In this document: positions 15,968 to 24,922 of the stretch, one piece after another | Numbering within the stretch: position 1 is the stretch's first letter | How the letters are laid out: the number at the start of each line of letters is the position of its first letter | NCBI GenBank assembly: GCA_025354865.1 | Contig: JANXMB010000042.1 | Span: 1 to 50,002, forward strand | Source: Acetobacteraceae bacterium | GTDB taxonomy: Bacteria; Pseudomonadota; Alphaproteobacteria; Acetobacterales; Acetobacteraceae | Length of the DNA stretch: 50,002 nucleotides | Reading direction: 5' to 3' | Made by a program: the position numbers and the translations under genes | Notes under the pieces: model-generated | Databases searched by the model: none | What the model saw: only the letters and a program-made list of their open reading frames with translations | Told to the model about the DNA's origin: nothing

Positions 15968-17575
15968 ATGACCGCAGCCCCCAACTTCGATGCCATCGTC
16001 ATCGGCTCCGGCATGTCGGGCATGTACCAGCTTTATCGCCTGCGCGAACTCGGTTTGACGACACGCGTGCTCGAAGCCGGGACCGGCGTGGGCGGCACCT
16101 GGTACTGGAACCGCTATCCCGGCGCCCGTTTCGATTCGGAAAGCTATTCGTACCAGTTCTCGTTCTCGAAAGAGATGCTGGACGAGTGGGATTGGTCCGA
16201 ACATTTCGCCGGTCAGCCGGAGACGCTGCGTTACCTCGATCGCGTGGCCGACAAATACGACCTGCGCAAGGACATTCAGTTCCGCAGCCGGGTGAAATCG
16301 GCGCATTGGCGGGAAGCCGATCGGCAGTGGGTTGTCGGGTTGGAGGACGGCACATCGTATTCCTGCCGCTTCCTGATCACGGCGGTCGGGCCTTTGTCGG
16401 CCCCGACAATGCCGAATATCCCCGGCGTCGATAGTTTCGCGGGCGAATCCTGCCACACCGCCCGCTGGCCGCACGAACCTGTCAGCTTCGTCGGCAAGCG
16501 CGTGGCCGTCATCGGCACCGGCGCGACCGGGGTGCAAACCATCCAGGAAGTGGCCAAGACCGCAAAGTCCCTCACCGTATTCCAACGCACCCCCAATTGG
16601 TGCGCACCGTTGCTGAACAGCAAGATCGCCCCGGCCGAAATGGCGGAAATCAGGGCAAATTATCCGGCAATGTTCCAGCGTTGCTTGGAAACCTTCTCGT
16701 GTTTTCTGCACACCCCCGATCTGCGCAAAACCTTCGAGGTCACCGACCAGGAGCGCGAGGCCTTCTGGGAAAAACTCTATGCCTCCCCCGGGTTCGGCAT
16801 TTGGCTGGGCAATTTCTCCGACATGATGACGGATCGCGCGGCCAACGCTGCCATCAGCGATTTCGTTGCCAATAAAATCCGGCAGCGGGTGAAAAACCAG
16901 GCTGTGGCGGAGAAATTGATCCCGAAAAACCACGGTTTCGGCACCCGCCGCGTGCCGATGGAGACCAAGTATTTCGAAGTCTACAACCAGGACAACGTGA
17001 AGCTGGTCGATATCAATGAAACCCCGATCGAGCGGATTACGCCGACGGGTCTGACAACCAGCGACATCGAATACGAATTCGACTCGATCGTGTTCGCCAC
17101 CGGCTTCGATGCGATCACCGGCAGTTTCGATCGCATCGACATTCGCGGCACGGACGGGCAACGGTTGAAAGACCGCTGGTCGCATGGACCGGAAACCTAT
17201 CTCGGCACCATGGTCGATGGGTTCCCCAACATGCTGATGCTGATGGGTCCGCATATGGCGCTGGGCAATATCCCACGCAGCATCGAACACAACGTCGATT
17301 GGGTCACCGACCTGATGCGCCATGCTCGGGATCGCAAAATCGTCCGCATCGAACCCACCCCGCAGGAGGTGAAGGCCTGGACCGACCACGTGAAGGAACT
17401 CGGCATGGGCAATTTGCTGTTCGAGGTGAATTCCTGGATGACCGGCGTCAACACCAACGTCGAGGGCAAGCAGGTCCGCATCGTCAATCGTTACAGCGGC
17501 AGCGCCCCCGCCTATCGCGCCCGCTGCGACGCGGTTGCCGCTAGCGGCTACCAGGAACTTGCTCTGGCGCAATAA
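15968..17575 (+). CDS. Flavin-containing monooxygenase, Baeyer-Villiger type
   Basis: A 535-residue FAD/NADPH monooxygenase, the usual length of class B Baeyer-Villiger enzymes. Two Rossmann motifs are GSGMSG (13-18, FAD) and GTGATG (183-188, NADPH). Between them lies the FxGxxxHTxxW fingerprint at 157-167 with F157, G159, H163, T164 and W167, followed by P168. Such enzymes insert oxygen next to a ketone to give an ester or lactone. The ribosome site is CAGGAAC just past the hairpin element. The upstream SMP-30 lactonase could open such a lactone. The substrate is not evident. Confidence 0.9.
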   Translation: MTAAPNFDAIVIGSGMSGMYQLYRLRELGLTTRVLEAGTGVGGTWYWNRYPGARFDSESYSYQFSFSKEMLDEWDWSEHFAGQPETLRYLDRVADKYDLRKDIQFRSRVKSAHWREADRQWVVGLEDGTSYSCRFLITAVGPLSAPTMPNIPGVDSFAGESCHTARWPHEPVSFVGKRVAVIGTGATGVQTIQEVAKTAKSLTVFQRTPNWCAPLLNSKIAPAEMAEIRANYPAMFQRCLETFSCFLHTPDLRKTFEVTDQEREAFWEKLYASPGFGIWLGNFSDMMTDRAANAAISDFVANKIRQRVKNQAVAEKLIPKNHGFGTRRVPMETKYFEVYNQDNVKLVDINETPIERITPTGLTTSDIEYEFDSIVFATGFDAITGSFDRIDIRGTDGQRLKDRWSHGPETYLGTMVDGFPNMLMLMGPHMALGNIPRSIEHNVDWVTDLMRHARDRKIVRIEPTPQEVKAWTDHVKELGMGNLLFEVNSWMTGVNTNVEGKQVRIVNRYSGSAPAYRARCDAVAASGYQELALAQ

Positions 17576-17598
17576 CGGAAGGCCCGCCCCGTCGATGG

Positions 17599-18273
17599 TT
17601 ACGCTGGCCGCAGCATCCTGACAATCAGTCTGCTGCGCTCGCGGAACCCCAGCCGAACATACAGCGCCATCGCCGGGTTGTTCGGGAAAACGTGCAGAAA
17701 CGGCGTTTCCCCCTGCGCCACGATCCCATGCGCCAGATGCAGCACGATCGCAGCCCCCAGCCCGCGCCCGCGGGCGGAGGCATCGACGGCGATCGCGCTG
17801 ATTTCGGTGAAGCCGGGCACGCGCAACCGACGTCCGCCCATCGCCAGTAGGCGGTTTTCCGAACGATAGCCGACATAACCGCCGAGTTCGGGGGTGCGCG
17901 GGGCGAAGGGGCCGGGTTTTTCCCGAGCGACCAAACCCTCCATATCGTCGCTTGCGCCCAGCGGTTCGGGCGGGGTCGCGGCGAATTGGGGCACGAGATC
18001 GTTGGGATCGGCGATCATCTGCACCAGCGCACCGGCCTGAACGACGGTCCAACCGGCGGGTGCAGGTTCGTCGAGCGGGCGGAACATCACCGCATCCGAC
18101 CCTGGCGGCACGCTCGCACGGAGATCGCCCAGCGCGTCCTTCGTATAGGCTTCGATCGCCGAAAACGGGCCGACGTCGCGGCGCAGATGGCGCGCCTGTC
18201 CGGTGCCGAGGGCGAAACCGGCCAGCGGGCCGTGCAGCGCATGCCAGATTGGATTGTCCAGTATATGGCTCAT
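17599..18273 (-). CDS. GNAT family N-acetyltransferase
   Basis: A 224-residue protein whose C-terminal half carries the acetyl-CoA fold: ISAIAVDASARGRGLGAAI (the R/Q-x-x-G-x-G/A loop near residues 166-173) and a final FPNNPAMALYVRLGFRERSR strand-helix. The N-terminal half (PLAGFALGTGQARHL onward) is a variable domain seen in FR47-like acetyltransferases. It starts two bases after the L-2-hydroxyglutarate oxidase-like gene stops, so it is the second gene of that transcript. The acceptor substrate is unknown. Confidence 0.85.
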   Translation of the reverse strand: MSHILDNPIWHALHGPLAGFALGTGQARHLRRDVGPFSAIEAYTKDALGDLRASVPPGSDAVMFRPLDEPAPAGWTVVQAGALVQMIADPNDLVPQFAATPPEPLGASDDMEGLVAREKPGPFAPRTPELGGYVGYRSENRLLAMGGRRLRVPGFTEISAIAVDASARGRGLGAAIVLHLAHGIVAQGETPFLHVFPNNPAMALYVRLGFRERSRLIVRMLRPA

Positions 18274-18275
18274 AT

Positions 18276-19382
18276 TCAGCCCGTCCGGCTGACCTCCAGC
18301 ACATGCTCGGCGATCGCCAGCGAGGCCGTGAGGCCGGGCGATTCGATCCCGAACAGGTTGATCAACCCGGCCACCCCGTGCGTCTGCGGTCCTTGCACGG
18401 TGAAATCTTGCCCCGGCGCACCTTTCGGCACGATCTTCGGCCGGATGCCGGCATAGCCCGGTTGCAGCGCGCCGTCCTTCAGCCCGGGCCAATAGGTGCG
18501 CACGGCGGCGTAAAAACTGTCGGATCGGGCGGGATCGACGGTGTAGTCGATGGCGTCGATCCACTCGACATCCGGCCCGAATTTCGCTTGCCCGCCGAGG
18601 TCCATTGTCAGATGCACGCCCAGCCCGCCGGGCACCGGCACCGGATAGATCAGCCGCGAAAACGGCGACCGCCCGGCCAGGGTGAAGTAGTTGCCCTTGG
18701 CGAAATACGCGGTCGGCACCCGGTCCTGCGGCATGCCCTGGATATGCTGCGCGAGGAAGGGGGCATGCAGCCCGGCGGCATTGACGAACAGATTGCAGCG
18801 CAGGGTCATGGTATCGGCGCCGCCGACCTCGACCTCGATCTGGCGGCCGGCAACCCGCGCGCCCACGACCGGGCTGAAGAACACCGCCGTGGCGCCCGCG
18901 TTTTCCGCGTCGCCTTGCAGCGCCAGCATGTAGGTGTGGCTGTCGATAATGCCGGTGGCGGGGGAGTGCAGGGCGCTGGTGCAGTGCAGATTCGGCTCCA
19001 TCGCCATGGCTTCGGCGGCGGTGAGCACCCGCATGCCCTCGACCCCGTTGGCTTCGGCGCGCAGTTTGATGCCGGCCAGCATGGCGTCTTCGCGTTCGTT
19101 GGTCGCGACGATCAGCTTGCCGCAGTTGCGGTGCGGGACGCCTTTTTCCACGCAGTAGGGGTACAGCATCCGGCGTCCGGCGACGCAGAAGCGGGCCATG
19201 AGGCTATTGGCGGGGTAGTAAATGCCGGCGTGAATCACCTCCGAATTGCGGGAGGAGGTTTCGGTGCCGATCCCTTCTGCCGAGTCCAGGACGATGACCT
19301 CCCGCCCGGACATGGCCAACGCCCGAGCGACCGCCAGACCGACAACGCCAGCGCCGGCAACGATGCAATCGACTTCTTCCAC
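18276..19382 (-). CDS. FAD-dependent oxidoreductase, L-2-hydroxyglutarate oxidase-like
   Basis: A 368-residue DAO-family flavoprotein with the FAD motif GAGVVG (10-15), the [20 protein letters not shown] segment typical of L-2-hydroxyglutarate dehydrogenases and a late [19 protein letters not shown] cofactor-binding tail. The family oxidises L-2-hydroxyglutarate, a by-product of malate dehydrogenase, to 2-oxoglutarate, giving electrons to the quinone pool. It is followed by a GNAT gene 2 bp away. Upstream lie two tandem copies of the hairpin element and then yebC. LhgO is the likeliest role; other 2-hydroxyacid substrates are possible. Confidence 0.82.
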   Translation of the reverse strand: MEEVDCIVAGAGVVGLAVARALAMSGREVIVLDSAEGIGTETSSRNSEVIHAGIYYPANSLMARFCVAGRRMLYPYCVEKGVPHRNCGKLIVATNEREDAMLAGIKLRAEANGVEGMRVLTAAEAMAMEPNLHCTSALHSPATGIIDSHTYMLALQGDAENAGATAVFFSPVVGARVAGRQIEVEVGGADTMTLRCNLFVNAAGLHAPFLAQHIQGMPQDRVPTAYFAKGNYFTLAGRSPFSRLIYPVPVPGGLGVHLTMDLGGQAKFGPDVEWIDAIDYTVDPARSDSFYAAVRTYWPGLKDGALQPGYAGIRPKIVPKGAPGQDFTVQGPQTHGVAGLINLFGIESPGLTASLAIAEHVLEVSRTG

Positions 19383-19397
19383 GGGACGCTCCTTAGA

Positions 19398-19552
19398 GCG
19401 CGATGACCGAAGGTGGGATCACCGTAGGTCTGAATCGCGCGATCAAACAAACAGCGCGATGACCGAAGGTGGGATCACCGTAGGTCTGAATCGCGCGATC
19501 GAATAATACACTGGATCGCGATACGTGAGCGGGCGCGAACGCATCGCGATCT
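19398..19552. repeat. Dispersed element with two family hairpins and one partner hairpin
   Basis: Family hairpins at 19398-19440 and 19454-19496 are near-identical, followed by the partner hairpin at 19513-19552, all inverted relative to the 15.8-kb copy. The internal loop has changed to GAA/GTA in both. The left edge lies 16 bp from the oxidase start, and the right edge runs into the yebC stop (TAA, 19554-19552). Confidence 0.85.
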
Positions 19553-20301
19553 TAAGCCGAAAGCCGTTGCATCACGGCATCGGGGATGTCGAAATTGGCG
19601 TAGACGTTCTGCACGTCGTCGTTGTCCTCCAGGTTGTCCAGGAGCTTCAGCAGGGCTTTGGCTTTGTCCTCGTCCAGCACGACCTCGGTGGTCGGGCGCC
19701 AGTCGAGTTTCGCGGTTTCCGGCGCGCCGAACTGGGCTTCCAGCGCGTCGCGGACGGCAAAGAAATCCTCCACCGGGCAGGTGACCTCGTGCGCATCGTC
19801 GTCGCTTTCGACGTTTTCCGCCCCGGCATCGATGGCGGCTTCCAGCATGGCGTCGGCGGACGCGACGGACGCGGGGTAGCGGATCGCGCCTAGGTGGTTG
19901 AACAGGAAGCTGACGGCGTTGGTTTCCCCCAGCGCGCCGCCGGCCTTGGCGAAGGCGGAGCGGACATCGCCCGCCGTGCGGTTGCGATTGTCGGTCAGGG
20001 TTTCGACGATCATGGCCACGCCGGCGGGTCCGTAGCCCTCGTAGCGGACCTCCTGATAATCGTCGGTGCCGCCCGCGCCGGTGGCTTTCTTGACCGCGCG
20101 TTCGATCGTGTCGCGGGTCATGTTGGCCTGCCGGGCGGCCGTCATTGCGGCGCGCAGGCGCGGGTTCGACGCGGGATCGGGCAGTCCTTGCCGCGCGGAG
20201 ACGGTGATTTCGCGGATCAGCTTGGCGAAGATGCGCGCGCGCTTGGCGTCCTGCGCACCTTTGCGGTGCATGATATTTTTGAACTGTGAATGGCCGGCCA
20301 T
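19552..20301 (-). CDS. yebC: YebC/PmpR family transcription or translation factor
   Basis: A 249-residue YebC/TACO1-family protein: [22 protein letters not shown] start, [44 protein letters not shown] and the acidic C-terminal region. Members bind DNA or help ribosomes through polyproline stalls. The usual ruvC/ruvA neighbours are absent. rnhB lies divergent after 120 bp. The stop abuts a hairpin element, which then separates it from the oxidase gene. Confidence 0.95.
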   Translation of the reverse strand: MAGHSQFKNIMHRKGAQDAKRARIFAKLIREITVSARQGLPDPASNPRLRAAMTAARQANMTRDTIERAVKKATGAGGTDDYQEVRYEGYGPAGVAMIVETLTDNRNRTAGDVRSAFAKAGGALGETNAVSFLFNHLGAIRYPASVASADAMLEAAIDAGAENVESDDDAHEVTCPVEDFFAVRDALEAQFGAPETAKLDWRPTTEVVLDEDKAKALLKLLDNLEDNDDVQNVYANFDIPDAVMQRLSA

Positions 20302-20421
20302 GGATTTCGATCTCGGTGGGATGACGTCAGGGCCTTTACACCTGTGCCGGGGGCCGAGACAAATACCGTTGCGCCGCGCCTGGGTCTGGCGGCCGGTCTG
20401 CCGCGCTGCTACGCGGGGCGA

Positions 20422-21138
20422 ATGGTGGAATTTTCCCTCGAACCGCAGATTGGCGGGCGCATACCGCGACAGCGCGGCGGCGGGCAGCGACCCGATTTTT
20501 CCCTCGAAGCGCAGGCCGGTGGCCGGGTTGCCGGCGTCGACGAAGCCGGCCGAGGGCCGTTGGCCGGCCCGGTCGTTGCCGGCGCCGTCGTGTTTCCGCG
20601 CGGCGTCCCGCCGGCGCTGGCCGCATTGTTGGATGACTCCAAAAAACTGTCGGCGACCCGCCGCGCCGCCGCCTTCGCCGCGCTGCTGGCCAGCCCGGAC
20701 GCGGAAATCGGGATCGGCGCCGCCTCGATCGCCGAGATCGCCGCGCTCAATATCCTCGGTGCGTCGTTGCTGGCGATGCGCCGCGCGGTGCTGCGGCTGC
20801 CGGTCGCCCCGGCCTTGGCGCTGATCGACGGCAATCGCCCGCCGCGTCTGGCCTGCCCAACCCAATGCGTGGTGGGCGGCGACGGCAAAAGCCTGTCGAT
20901 CGCCGCAGCGTCGATCCTCGCCAAGGTCGTGCGCGATCGTGCCATGGCGAGGCTTGCTGTGCGCTACCCCGCATATGGTTGGGACGGCAACGCCGGCTAC
21001 CCCACGGCGGCGCATCGCGCGGCATTGGCACGACTCGGACCGACTCGCCACCACAGGCCGGGTTTCGGTCCGGTGCCGTTTTTCGCGACTCGGGAGTCAA
21101 ACCCAGTTGACGCGGCTTCGGCGGGTTCGGCAGGGTAG
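20422..21138 (+). CDS. rnhB: Ribonuclease HII
   Basis: A 238-residue RNase HII, cutting RNA in RNA-DNA hybrids and removing single ribonucleotides. The active-site motif GVDEAGRG gives D40 and E41, with further acids in LALIDGN and the downstream DRAMARLA region. [22 protein letters not shown] is the family core. The start is uncertain: ATG at 20422 has a weak ribosome site and adds about 35 residues before the conserved part. These residues contain two FSLExQxGGR segments 22 residues apart, which looks like a partial in-frame duplication. ccrM follows, a common alphaproteobacterial order. Confidence 0.92.
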   Translation: MVEFSLEPQIGGRIPRQRGGGQRPDFSLEAQAGGRVAGVDEAGRGPLAGPVVAGAVVFPRGVPPALAALLDDSKKLSATRRAAAFAALLASPDAEIGIGAASIAEIAALNILGASLLAMRRAVLRLPVAPALALIDGNRPPRLACPTQCVVGGDGKSLSIAAASILAKVVRDRAMARLAVRYPAYGWDGNAGYPTAAHRAALARLGPTRHHRPGFGPVPFFATRESNPVDAASAGSAG

Positions 21139-21147
21139 CTGCGACTC
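21032..21147. promoter_or_regulatory. Cluster of five GANTC sites before ccrM
   Basis: GACTC or GAGTC at 21032, 21042, 21087, 21094 and 21143, spanning the end of rnhB and the short gap before the GANTC methyltransferase gene. In Caulobacter, GANTC methylation in the ccrM promoter times its own expression, so this cluster could be an autoregulatory methylation switch. No promoter boxes are clear. Confidence 0.45.
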
Positions 21148-21159
21148 GACCCCCGATGT

Positions 21160-22248
21160 TTGGAAACCGTGTTGGAAATCGTCCGAGAACTGCCGCTGGA
21201 CCAGGTCCTGCTGGGCGACTGCGTGCCATTGATGGACATGCTGCCGCCCGCTTCGGTGCACTGCGTCTTCGCCGACCCGCCCTATAACCTGCAATTGCGG
21301 GGGGAACTGCGGCGCCCCGACGACTCCCTGGTGGACGGCGTGGACGAGGATTGGGACCGCTTCACCGACTTCGCCGCCTACGACCGCTTCACCCGCGAAT
21401 GGCTTACTGCGTGCCGGCGGGTCATGCGTAAAGACGGCACGATCTGGGTGATCGGGTCCTACCACAACATCTTCCGCATCGGCGCCATCCTGCAGGATCT
21501 CGGGTTCTGGATCCTCAACGACGTGGTGTGGCGTAAGGCCAACCCGATGCCCAATTTCCGTGGCCGGCGCTTCACCAACGCGCACGAAACCATGATCTGG
21601 GCGGCCAGGGATCGCGATAGCCGCTACAAGTTCAACTATCAGGCGATGAAGTCGCTGAACGACGACGTGCAGATGCGCAGCGACTGGTTCATCCCCCTCT
21701 GCACTGGGGACGAACGGCTGCGCAACCAGCACGGCCTGAAACTGCACCCGACCCAAAAGCCCGAGGCGCTGCTGCACCGCGTGCTGCTCGCCAGCACCAG
21801 CCCCGGCGATATCGTGCTGGACCCCTTCCTGGGCACCGGCACCACTGCGTCGGTCGCCAAACGCCTGCACCGCCATTTCATCGGAATCGAGCGGCATCCC
21901 GCCTACGCCGAAGCTGCGATCGGCCGGGTCAGGCGCACCAAACCCGGTGTCGGCGCGGGGGAGAGCACGCCGACGCGGCGCGACATGCCCCGGGTGCCGT
22001 TCGGCAGTCTGGTCGAGCGCGGGCTGATCGCCGAGGGCACCAAACTGTTCGACAAACAGCGCCGTGTCGCGGCGATCGTCGCCGCCGACGGTTCCCTGGT
22101 CTCGGGCGATATTCGCGGGTCTATCCACAAGGTCGGCGCCACCTTGCAGAATGCGCCGTCCTGCAATGGCTGGACCTTCTGGCATTTCGAGCGCGGCGGC
22201 GTCGCAACTGCCCTGGACGTGCTTCGTTCGGAGAATCCTGCGCCCTGA
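21160..22248 (+). CDS. ccrM: Cell-cycle DNA adenine methyltransferase (GANTC), CcrM type
   Basis: A 362-residue beta-class N6-adenine methyltransferase: DPPYNLQL at 39-46 comes before the SAM motif DPFLGTGTT (221-229). The HPTQKP linker (196-201) precedes the latter. The C-terminal 90 residues ([20 protein letters not shown] through [11 protein letters not shown]-like residues) form the RAMA-type domain typical of CcrM. It methylates adenine in GANTC and couples replication to gene expression in Alphaproteobacteria. The start is ambiguous: TTG at 21160 as given, or GTG at 21169. Five GANTC sites sit just upstream, suggesting self-regulation. Confidence 0.92.
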   Translation: METVLEIVRELPLDQVLLGDCVPLMDMLPPASVHCVFADPPYNLQLRGELRRPDDSLVDGVDEDWDRFTDFAAYDRFTREWLTACRRVMRKDGTIWVIGSYHNIFRIGAILQDLGFWILNDVVWRKANPMPNFRGRRFTNAHETMIWAARDRDSRYKFNYQAMKSLNDDVQMRSDWFIPLCTGDERLRNQHGLKLHPTQKPEALLHRVLLASTSPGDIVLDPFLGTGTTASVAKRLHRHFIGIERHPAYAEAAIGRVRRTKPGVGAGESTPTRRDMPRVPFGSLVERGLIAEGTKLFDKQRRVAAIVAADGSLVSGDIRGSIHKVGATLQNAPSCNGWTFWHFERGGVATALDVLRSENPAP

Positions 22249-22260
22249 TCGGCGCCATGA

Positions 22261-22303
22261 GCGCGATGACCGAAGGTGGAATCACCGAAGGTCTGAATCG
22301 CGC
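22261..22303. repeat. Dispersed hairpin element, single copy
   Basis: The family hairpin alone: GCGCGAT (22261-22267) and ATCGCGC (22297-22303) outer stem, GACC/GGTC, symmetric GAA/GAA internal loop, GGTG/CACC inner stem. It fills the gap between convergent ccrM and tadA, and the tadA TAG stop is four bases past the stem. Confidence 0.85.
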
Positions 22304-22306
22304 GAT

Positions 22307-22747
22307 CTAACGTTTCCCGGCGAAGAACGATCGCAGCAGGGCCGCTGCCTCCGCCTCGCGCACGCCGCCGACGATCGTCGGGCGGTGATGGCAGGACGAA
22401 GCGTCGAAGATGCGGGCGCCGTGCTCCACCCCGCCGCCTTTCGGATCGTACGCCCCGAATATCAGCCGGCGGATGCGGAAAAACGCGATCGCCTGGGCGC
22501 ACATCGGGCACGGCTCCAACGTCGCGACCAGATCGCAGTCGGCCAGGCGGGCGGAGCCGCGAGCGGCGGCAGCGGCGCGCATGGCGAGTATTTCGGCGTG
22601 GGCGGAGGCGTCGTGCAGTGCCTCCACCCGGTTGCCGGCGCGGGCCAACACCGCACCATCGGGGCCGAGGACGACCGCGCCGACCGGGACTTCCCCCCGT
22701 TCGGCGGCCGATCGTGCCTCCTGCAATGCCAATTTCATCGATTCCAT
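22307..22747 (-). CDS. tadA: tRNA-specific adenosine deaminase
   Basis: A 146-residue TadA, converting A34 to inosine in the tRNA-Arg(ACG) wobble position. The zinc site is complete: H50 and catalytic E52 in HAEILAMR, C80 and C83 in PCPMC. Length and the C-terminal HHRPTIVGGVREAEA region suit the bacterial enzyme. The start may be 22747 or the internal ATG at 22738. It is divergent from a GATase gene after 47 bp. A general cytidine/guanine deaminase is the alternative, but the sequence is closest to TadA. Confidence 0.92.
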   Translation of the reverse strand: MESMKLALQEARSAAERGEVPVGAVVLGPDGAVLARAGNRVEALHDASAHAEILAMRAAAAARGSARLADCDLVATLEPCPMCAQAIAFFRIRRLIFGAYDPKGGGVEHGARIFDASSCHHRPTIVGGVREAEAAALLRSFFAGKR

Positions 22748-22794
22748 GCGGGATTGCTTGCCGTATTGCCTGCCCGAGGTCTAGCAAGCGCACC

Positions 22795-23511
22795 ATGAAC
22801 AAGCGACCGATCGTTGGTACGACCCTGGATTCCGAACAACCGGGCGGATATTCGAAATACCCTTGGTATGCGATGCGGCAGAATTATGCCGACGCCATCG
22901 CTGCGGCGGGCGGTCTGCCCATCGCGCTGCCGCATAACGCCGACCTCGCCCCGGCCTATCTCGACGCGATCGACGCCCTGGTAGTCACCGGCGGTGCCTT
23001 CGACGTCGATCCCGCGCTGTATGGCGACGATGCGCGTCACGCGACCGTCACCCTGAAGGACAATCGTACCCGAGCGGAATGGGCGCTGATCGAGGGCGCT
23101 TTGGCGCGCGATATGCCCATCCTCGGCATTTGCGGCGGCCACCAGCTTCTCGCCGTTGTGCTCGGCGGCTCCCTGATCCAGCACATCCCCGACGCCGTGC
23201 CCGATGCCCTGGCGCACGAACAGCCCAATCCCCGGCACCAACCCGGCCACACCGTTGCCGTCGCCCCCGGCACGCTGCTGCATCGCATCGTCGGCGGCAC
23301 GCAGATGCACGTGAACTCCGCCCACCATCAAGCCGTGCGCGCGCCGGGCCAACGCGCCACGGTCAATGCTGTTGCCCCAGACGGCGTGATCGAAGGGGTG
23401 GAGGCGAGCGGTTATCGCTTCTGCCTGGGCGTGCAATGGCACCCGGAATACCTGATCGACCCCGGCGATCGACTTATATTCGACGCCTTGATCGCGGCGT
23501 GCGCGGCATGA
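22795..23511 (+). CDS. Class I glutamine amidotransferase-like hydrolase, PuuD type
   Basis: A 238-residue peptidase C26 protein with nucleophile C113 in GICGGHQLL, and H216 and E218 in QWHPEYL completing the triad. The opening RPIVGTTLDSEQ and VVTGGAFDVDPALYG agree with gamma-glutamyl-gamma-aminobutyrate hydrolases (PuuD), which release GABA in putrescine breakdown. No other puu gene is near, so the substrate remains open. Its stop overlaps the next start by 4 bp (ATGA, 23508-23511). Confidence 0.87.
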   Translation: MNKRPIVGTTLDSEQPGGYSKYPWYAMRQNYADAIAAAGGLPIALPHNADLAPAYLDAIDALVVTGGAFDVDPALYGDDARHATVTLKDNRTRAEWALIEGALARDMPILGICGGHQLLAVVLGGSLIQHIPDAVPDALAHEQPNPRHQPGHTVAVAPGTLLHRIVGGTQMHVNSAHHQAVRAPGQRATVNAVAPDGVIEGVEASGYRFCLGVQWHPEYLIDPGDRLIFDALIAACAA

Positions 23512-24275
23512 GCGAGGATGCGGAAAAGGGCGATCGGATCGCCAAGTTCCTGGCCCGAGCAGGGGTGGCGAGCCGGCGCGATGCCGAGAAGATGCTGGCG
23601 GAGGGGCGGATCAAGCTCAACAACGCCGTCGTCACCCATCCCGCGACTTTCGTGGCCAAGGGCGATCTGATCGTCGTCGATGGCAAGCTGGTCGAGGACG
23701 CCGATCGCACCCGCCTGTGGCGGTATCACAAGCCCGACGGCTTGGTGACCACCCACCACGATCCCGAAGGCCGGCCCACCGTCTTCGACAAGCTGCGCAC
23801 CCAATTGCCGCGCGTTATCAGCGTCGGCCGCCTGGATTTGACCAGCGAGGGCCTGCTGCTGCTGACGAACGACGGGGCTTTGGCGCGGCACCTCGAACTG
23901 CCGTCCACCGGCTGGATTCGGCGCTACCGCGTGCGCGTGTTCGGCCGCCCCGACCCCCGCGATCTCGCCGCGCTGGCGCAGGGCGTGACGATCGAAGGCG
24001 TGAAATATGCGCCCATCGAGGCCGCTTTGGACTCCCGCAAAGGCGACAACGCCTGGGTTACCGTGGCCTTGACCGAAGGCCGCAACCGGGAGGTCCGCAA
24101 GGTCATGCGTCACCTCGATTTGCACGTTTCCCGCCTGATCCGGCTATCGTACGGGCCGTTTCAACTCGGCACCCTCGCGCGCGGGGAGGTGGAGGAAGTG
24201 CCACCCCGCATCCTGCGCGACCAGTTGCCCGCTCTCGCCGGACCGGTGCCCGCTCGGCCCCACCAGCGCGGCTGA
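23508..24275 (+). CDS. Ribosomal large-subunit pseudouridine synthase, RluB/RsuA family
   Basis: A 255-residue pseudouridine synthase: N-terminal S4 RNA-binding domain (about 9-55, KFLARAGVASRRDAEKMLAEGRI), then the catalytic domain with GRLD at 107-110, D110 being the catalytic aspartate. REVRKVMRHLDLHVSRLIRLSYG is the conserved end motif. It isomerises uridines in rRNA; RluB (23S U2605) is the likeliest member, since the S4-bearing RluB/RluE/RluF/RsuA relatives look alike. Translationally coupled to the gene before and 2 bp from rsmD. Confidence 0.9.
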   Translation: MSEDAEKGDRIAKFLARAGVASRRDAEKMLAEGRIKLNNAVVTHPATFVAKGDLIVVDGKLVEDADRTRLWRYHKPDGLVTTHHDPEGRPTVFDKLRTQLPRVISVGRLDLTSEGLLLLTNDGALARHLELPSTGWIRRYRVRVFGRPDPRDLAALAQGVTIEGVKYAPIEAALDSRKGDNAWVTVALTEGRNREVRKVMRHLDLHVSRLIRLSYGPFQLGTLARGEVEEVPPRILRDQLPALAGPVPARPHQRG

Positions 24276-24277
24276 TC

Positions 24278-24886
24278 GTGCGAATCGTTGCCGGCGCTTG
24301 GCGGGGCAGGGGGCTGGTCGCGCCATCCGGAACCGTCACCCGACCCACCGCCGATCGGGTGCGACAAGCCCTGTTCGACGCGCTGCTGCATGCGCCCTGG
24401 GCCGGCCGGCCGAGCATCGAGGATGCGGTCGTGTTGGATGTGTTTGCGGGGACGGGGGCGATGGGGTTGGAAGCGCTGTCGCGCGGCGCCGCCAGGGTCG
24501 TCTTCGTCGAGCAGGATCGCGCCGCCCTGACCGCCCTTCGCACCAATATCGCCGCCTGCCGCGCCGACGATCGGTGTTCGGTGTTACCCATGGATGCCGC
24601 GCGTATTCCGCCGGGGGAGGCTGCGACGCTGATTTTCCTCGATCCGCCTTATGGCAAAGGGGCGATCGGCGTGGCGGTGGATCGCCTGCGCGCGGTCGGA
24701 CGGATCGCGCCGGGGGCGCTGCTGGTGGCCGAGACCGGGCGGGACGAACCCCCGCTGCCGGTCGATGCGCTGGCCGAACGCAGCCACGGCGCGGCACGGA
24801 TGACGGTGTGGCGGGAGAGCGGGGATTCCGAAGTGCCCTGGTCCCACCGCCTCGGGTTGGCGGGGCTGCCGTTGCCAAGGGTATAG
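24278..24886 (+). CDS. rsmD: 16S rRNA (guanine966-N2)-methyltransferase
   Basis: A 202-residue RsmD starting at GTG 24278 (MRIVAGAWRGRGL, the family's typical opening), two bases after the pseudouridine synthase stop. SAM loop DVFAGTGAMGLEALSRGA (54-71) and catalytic DPPY (122-125) are intact. It methylates N2 of G966 in 16S rRNA during 30S assembly. Grouping with another rRNA-modifying gene fits a ribosome-maturation pair, a frequent alphaproteobacterial arrangement. Confidence 0.92.
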   Translation: MRIVAGAWRGRGLVAPSGTVTRPTADRVRQALFDALLHAPWAGRPSIEDAVVLDVFAGTGAMGLEALSRGAARVVFVEQDRAALTALRTNIAACRADDRCSVLPMDAARIPPGEAATLIFLDPPYGKGAIGVAVDRLRAVGRIAPGALLVAETGRDEPPLPVDALAERSHGAARMTVWRESGDSEVPWSHRLGLAGLPLPRV

Positions 24887-24922
24887 TCGCCGCCCACGCT
24901 GCTAGAATCCAAGGAGACCCCG

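Noticed and set aside
15935-18304. 789-codon minus-strand open frame over the monooxygenase gene
   Set aside because: Antisense shadow typical of GC-rich coding DNA; the plus strand has all motifs of a flavin monooxygenase.
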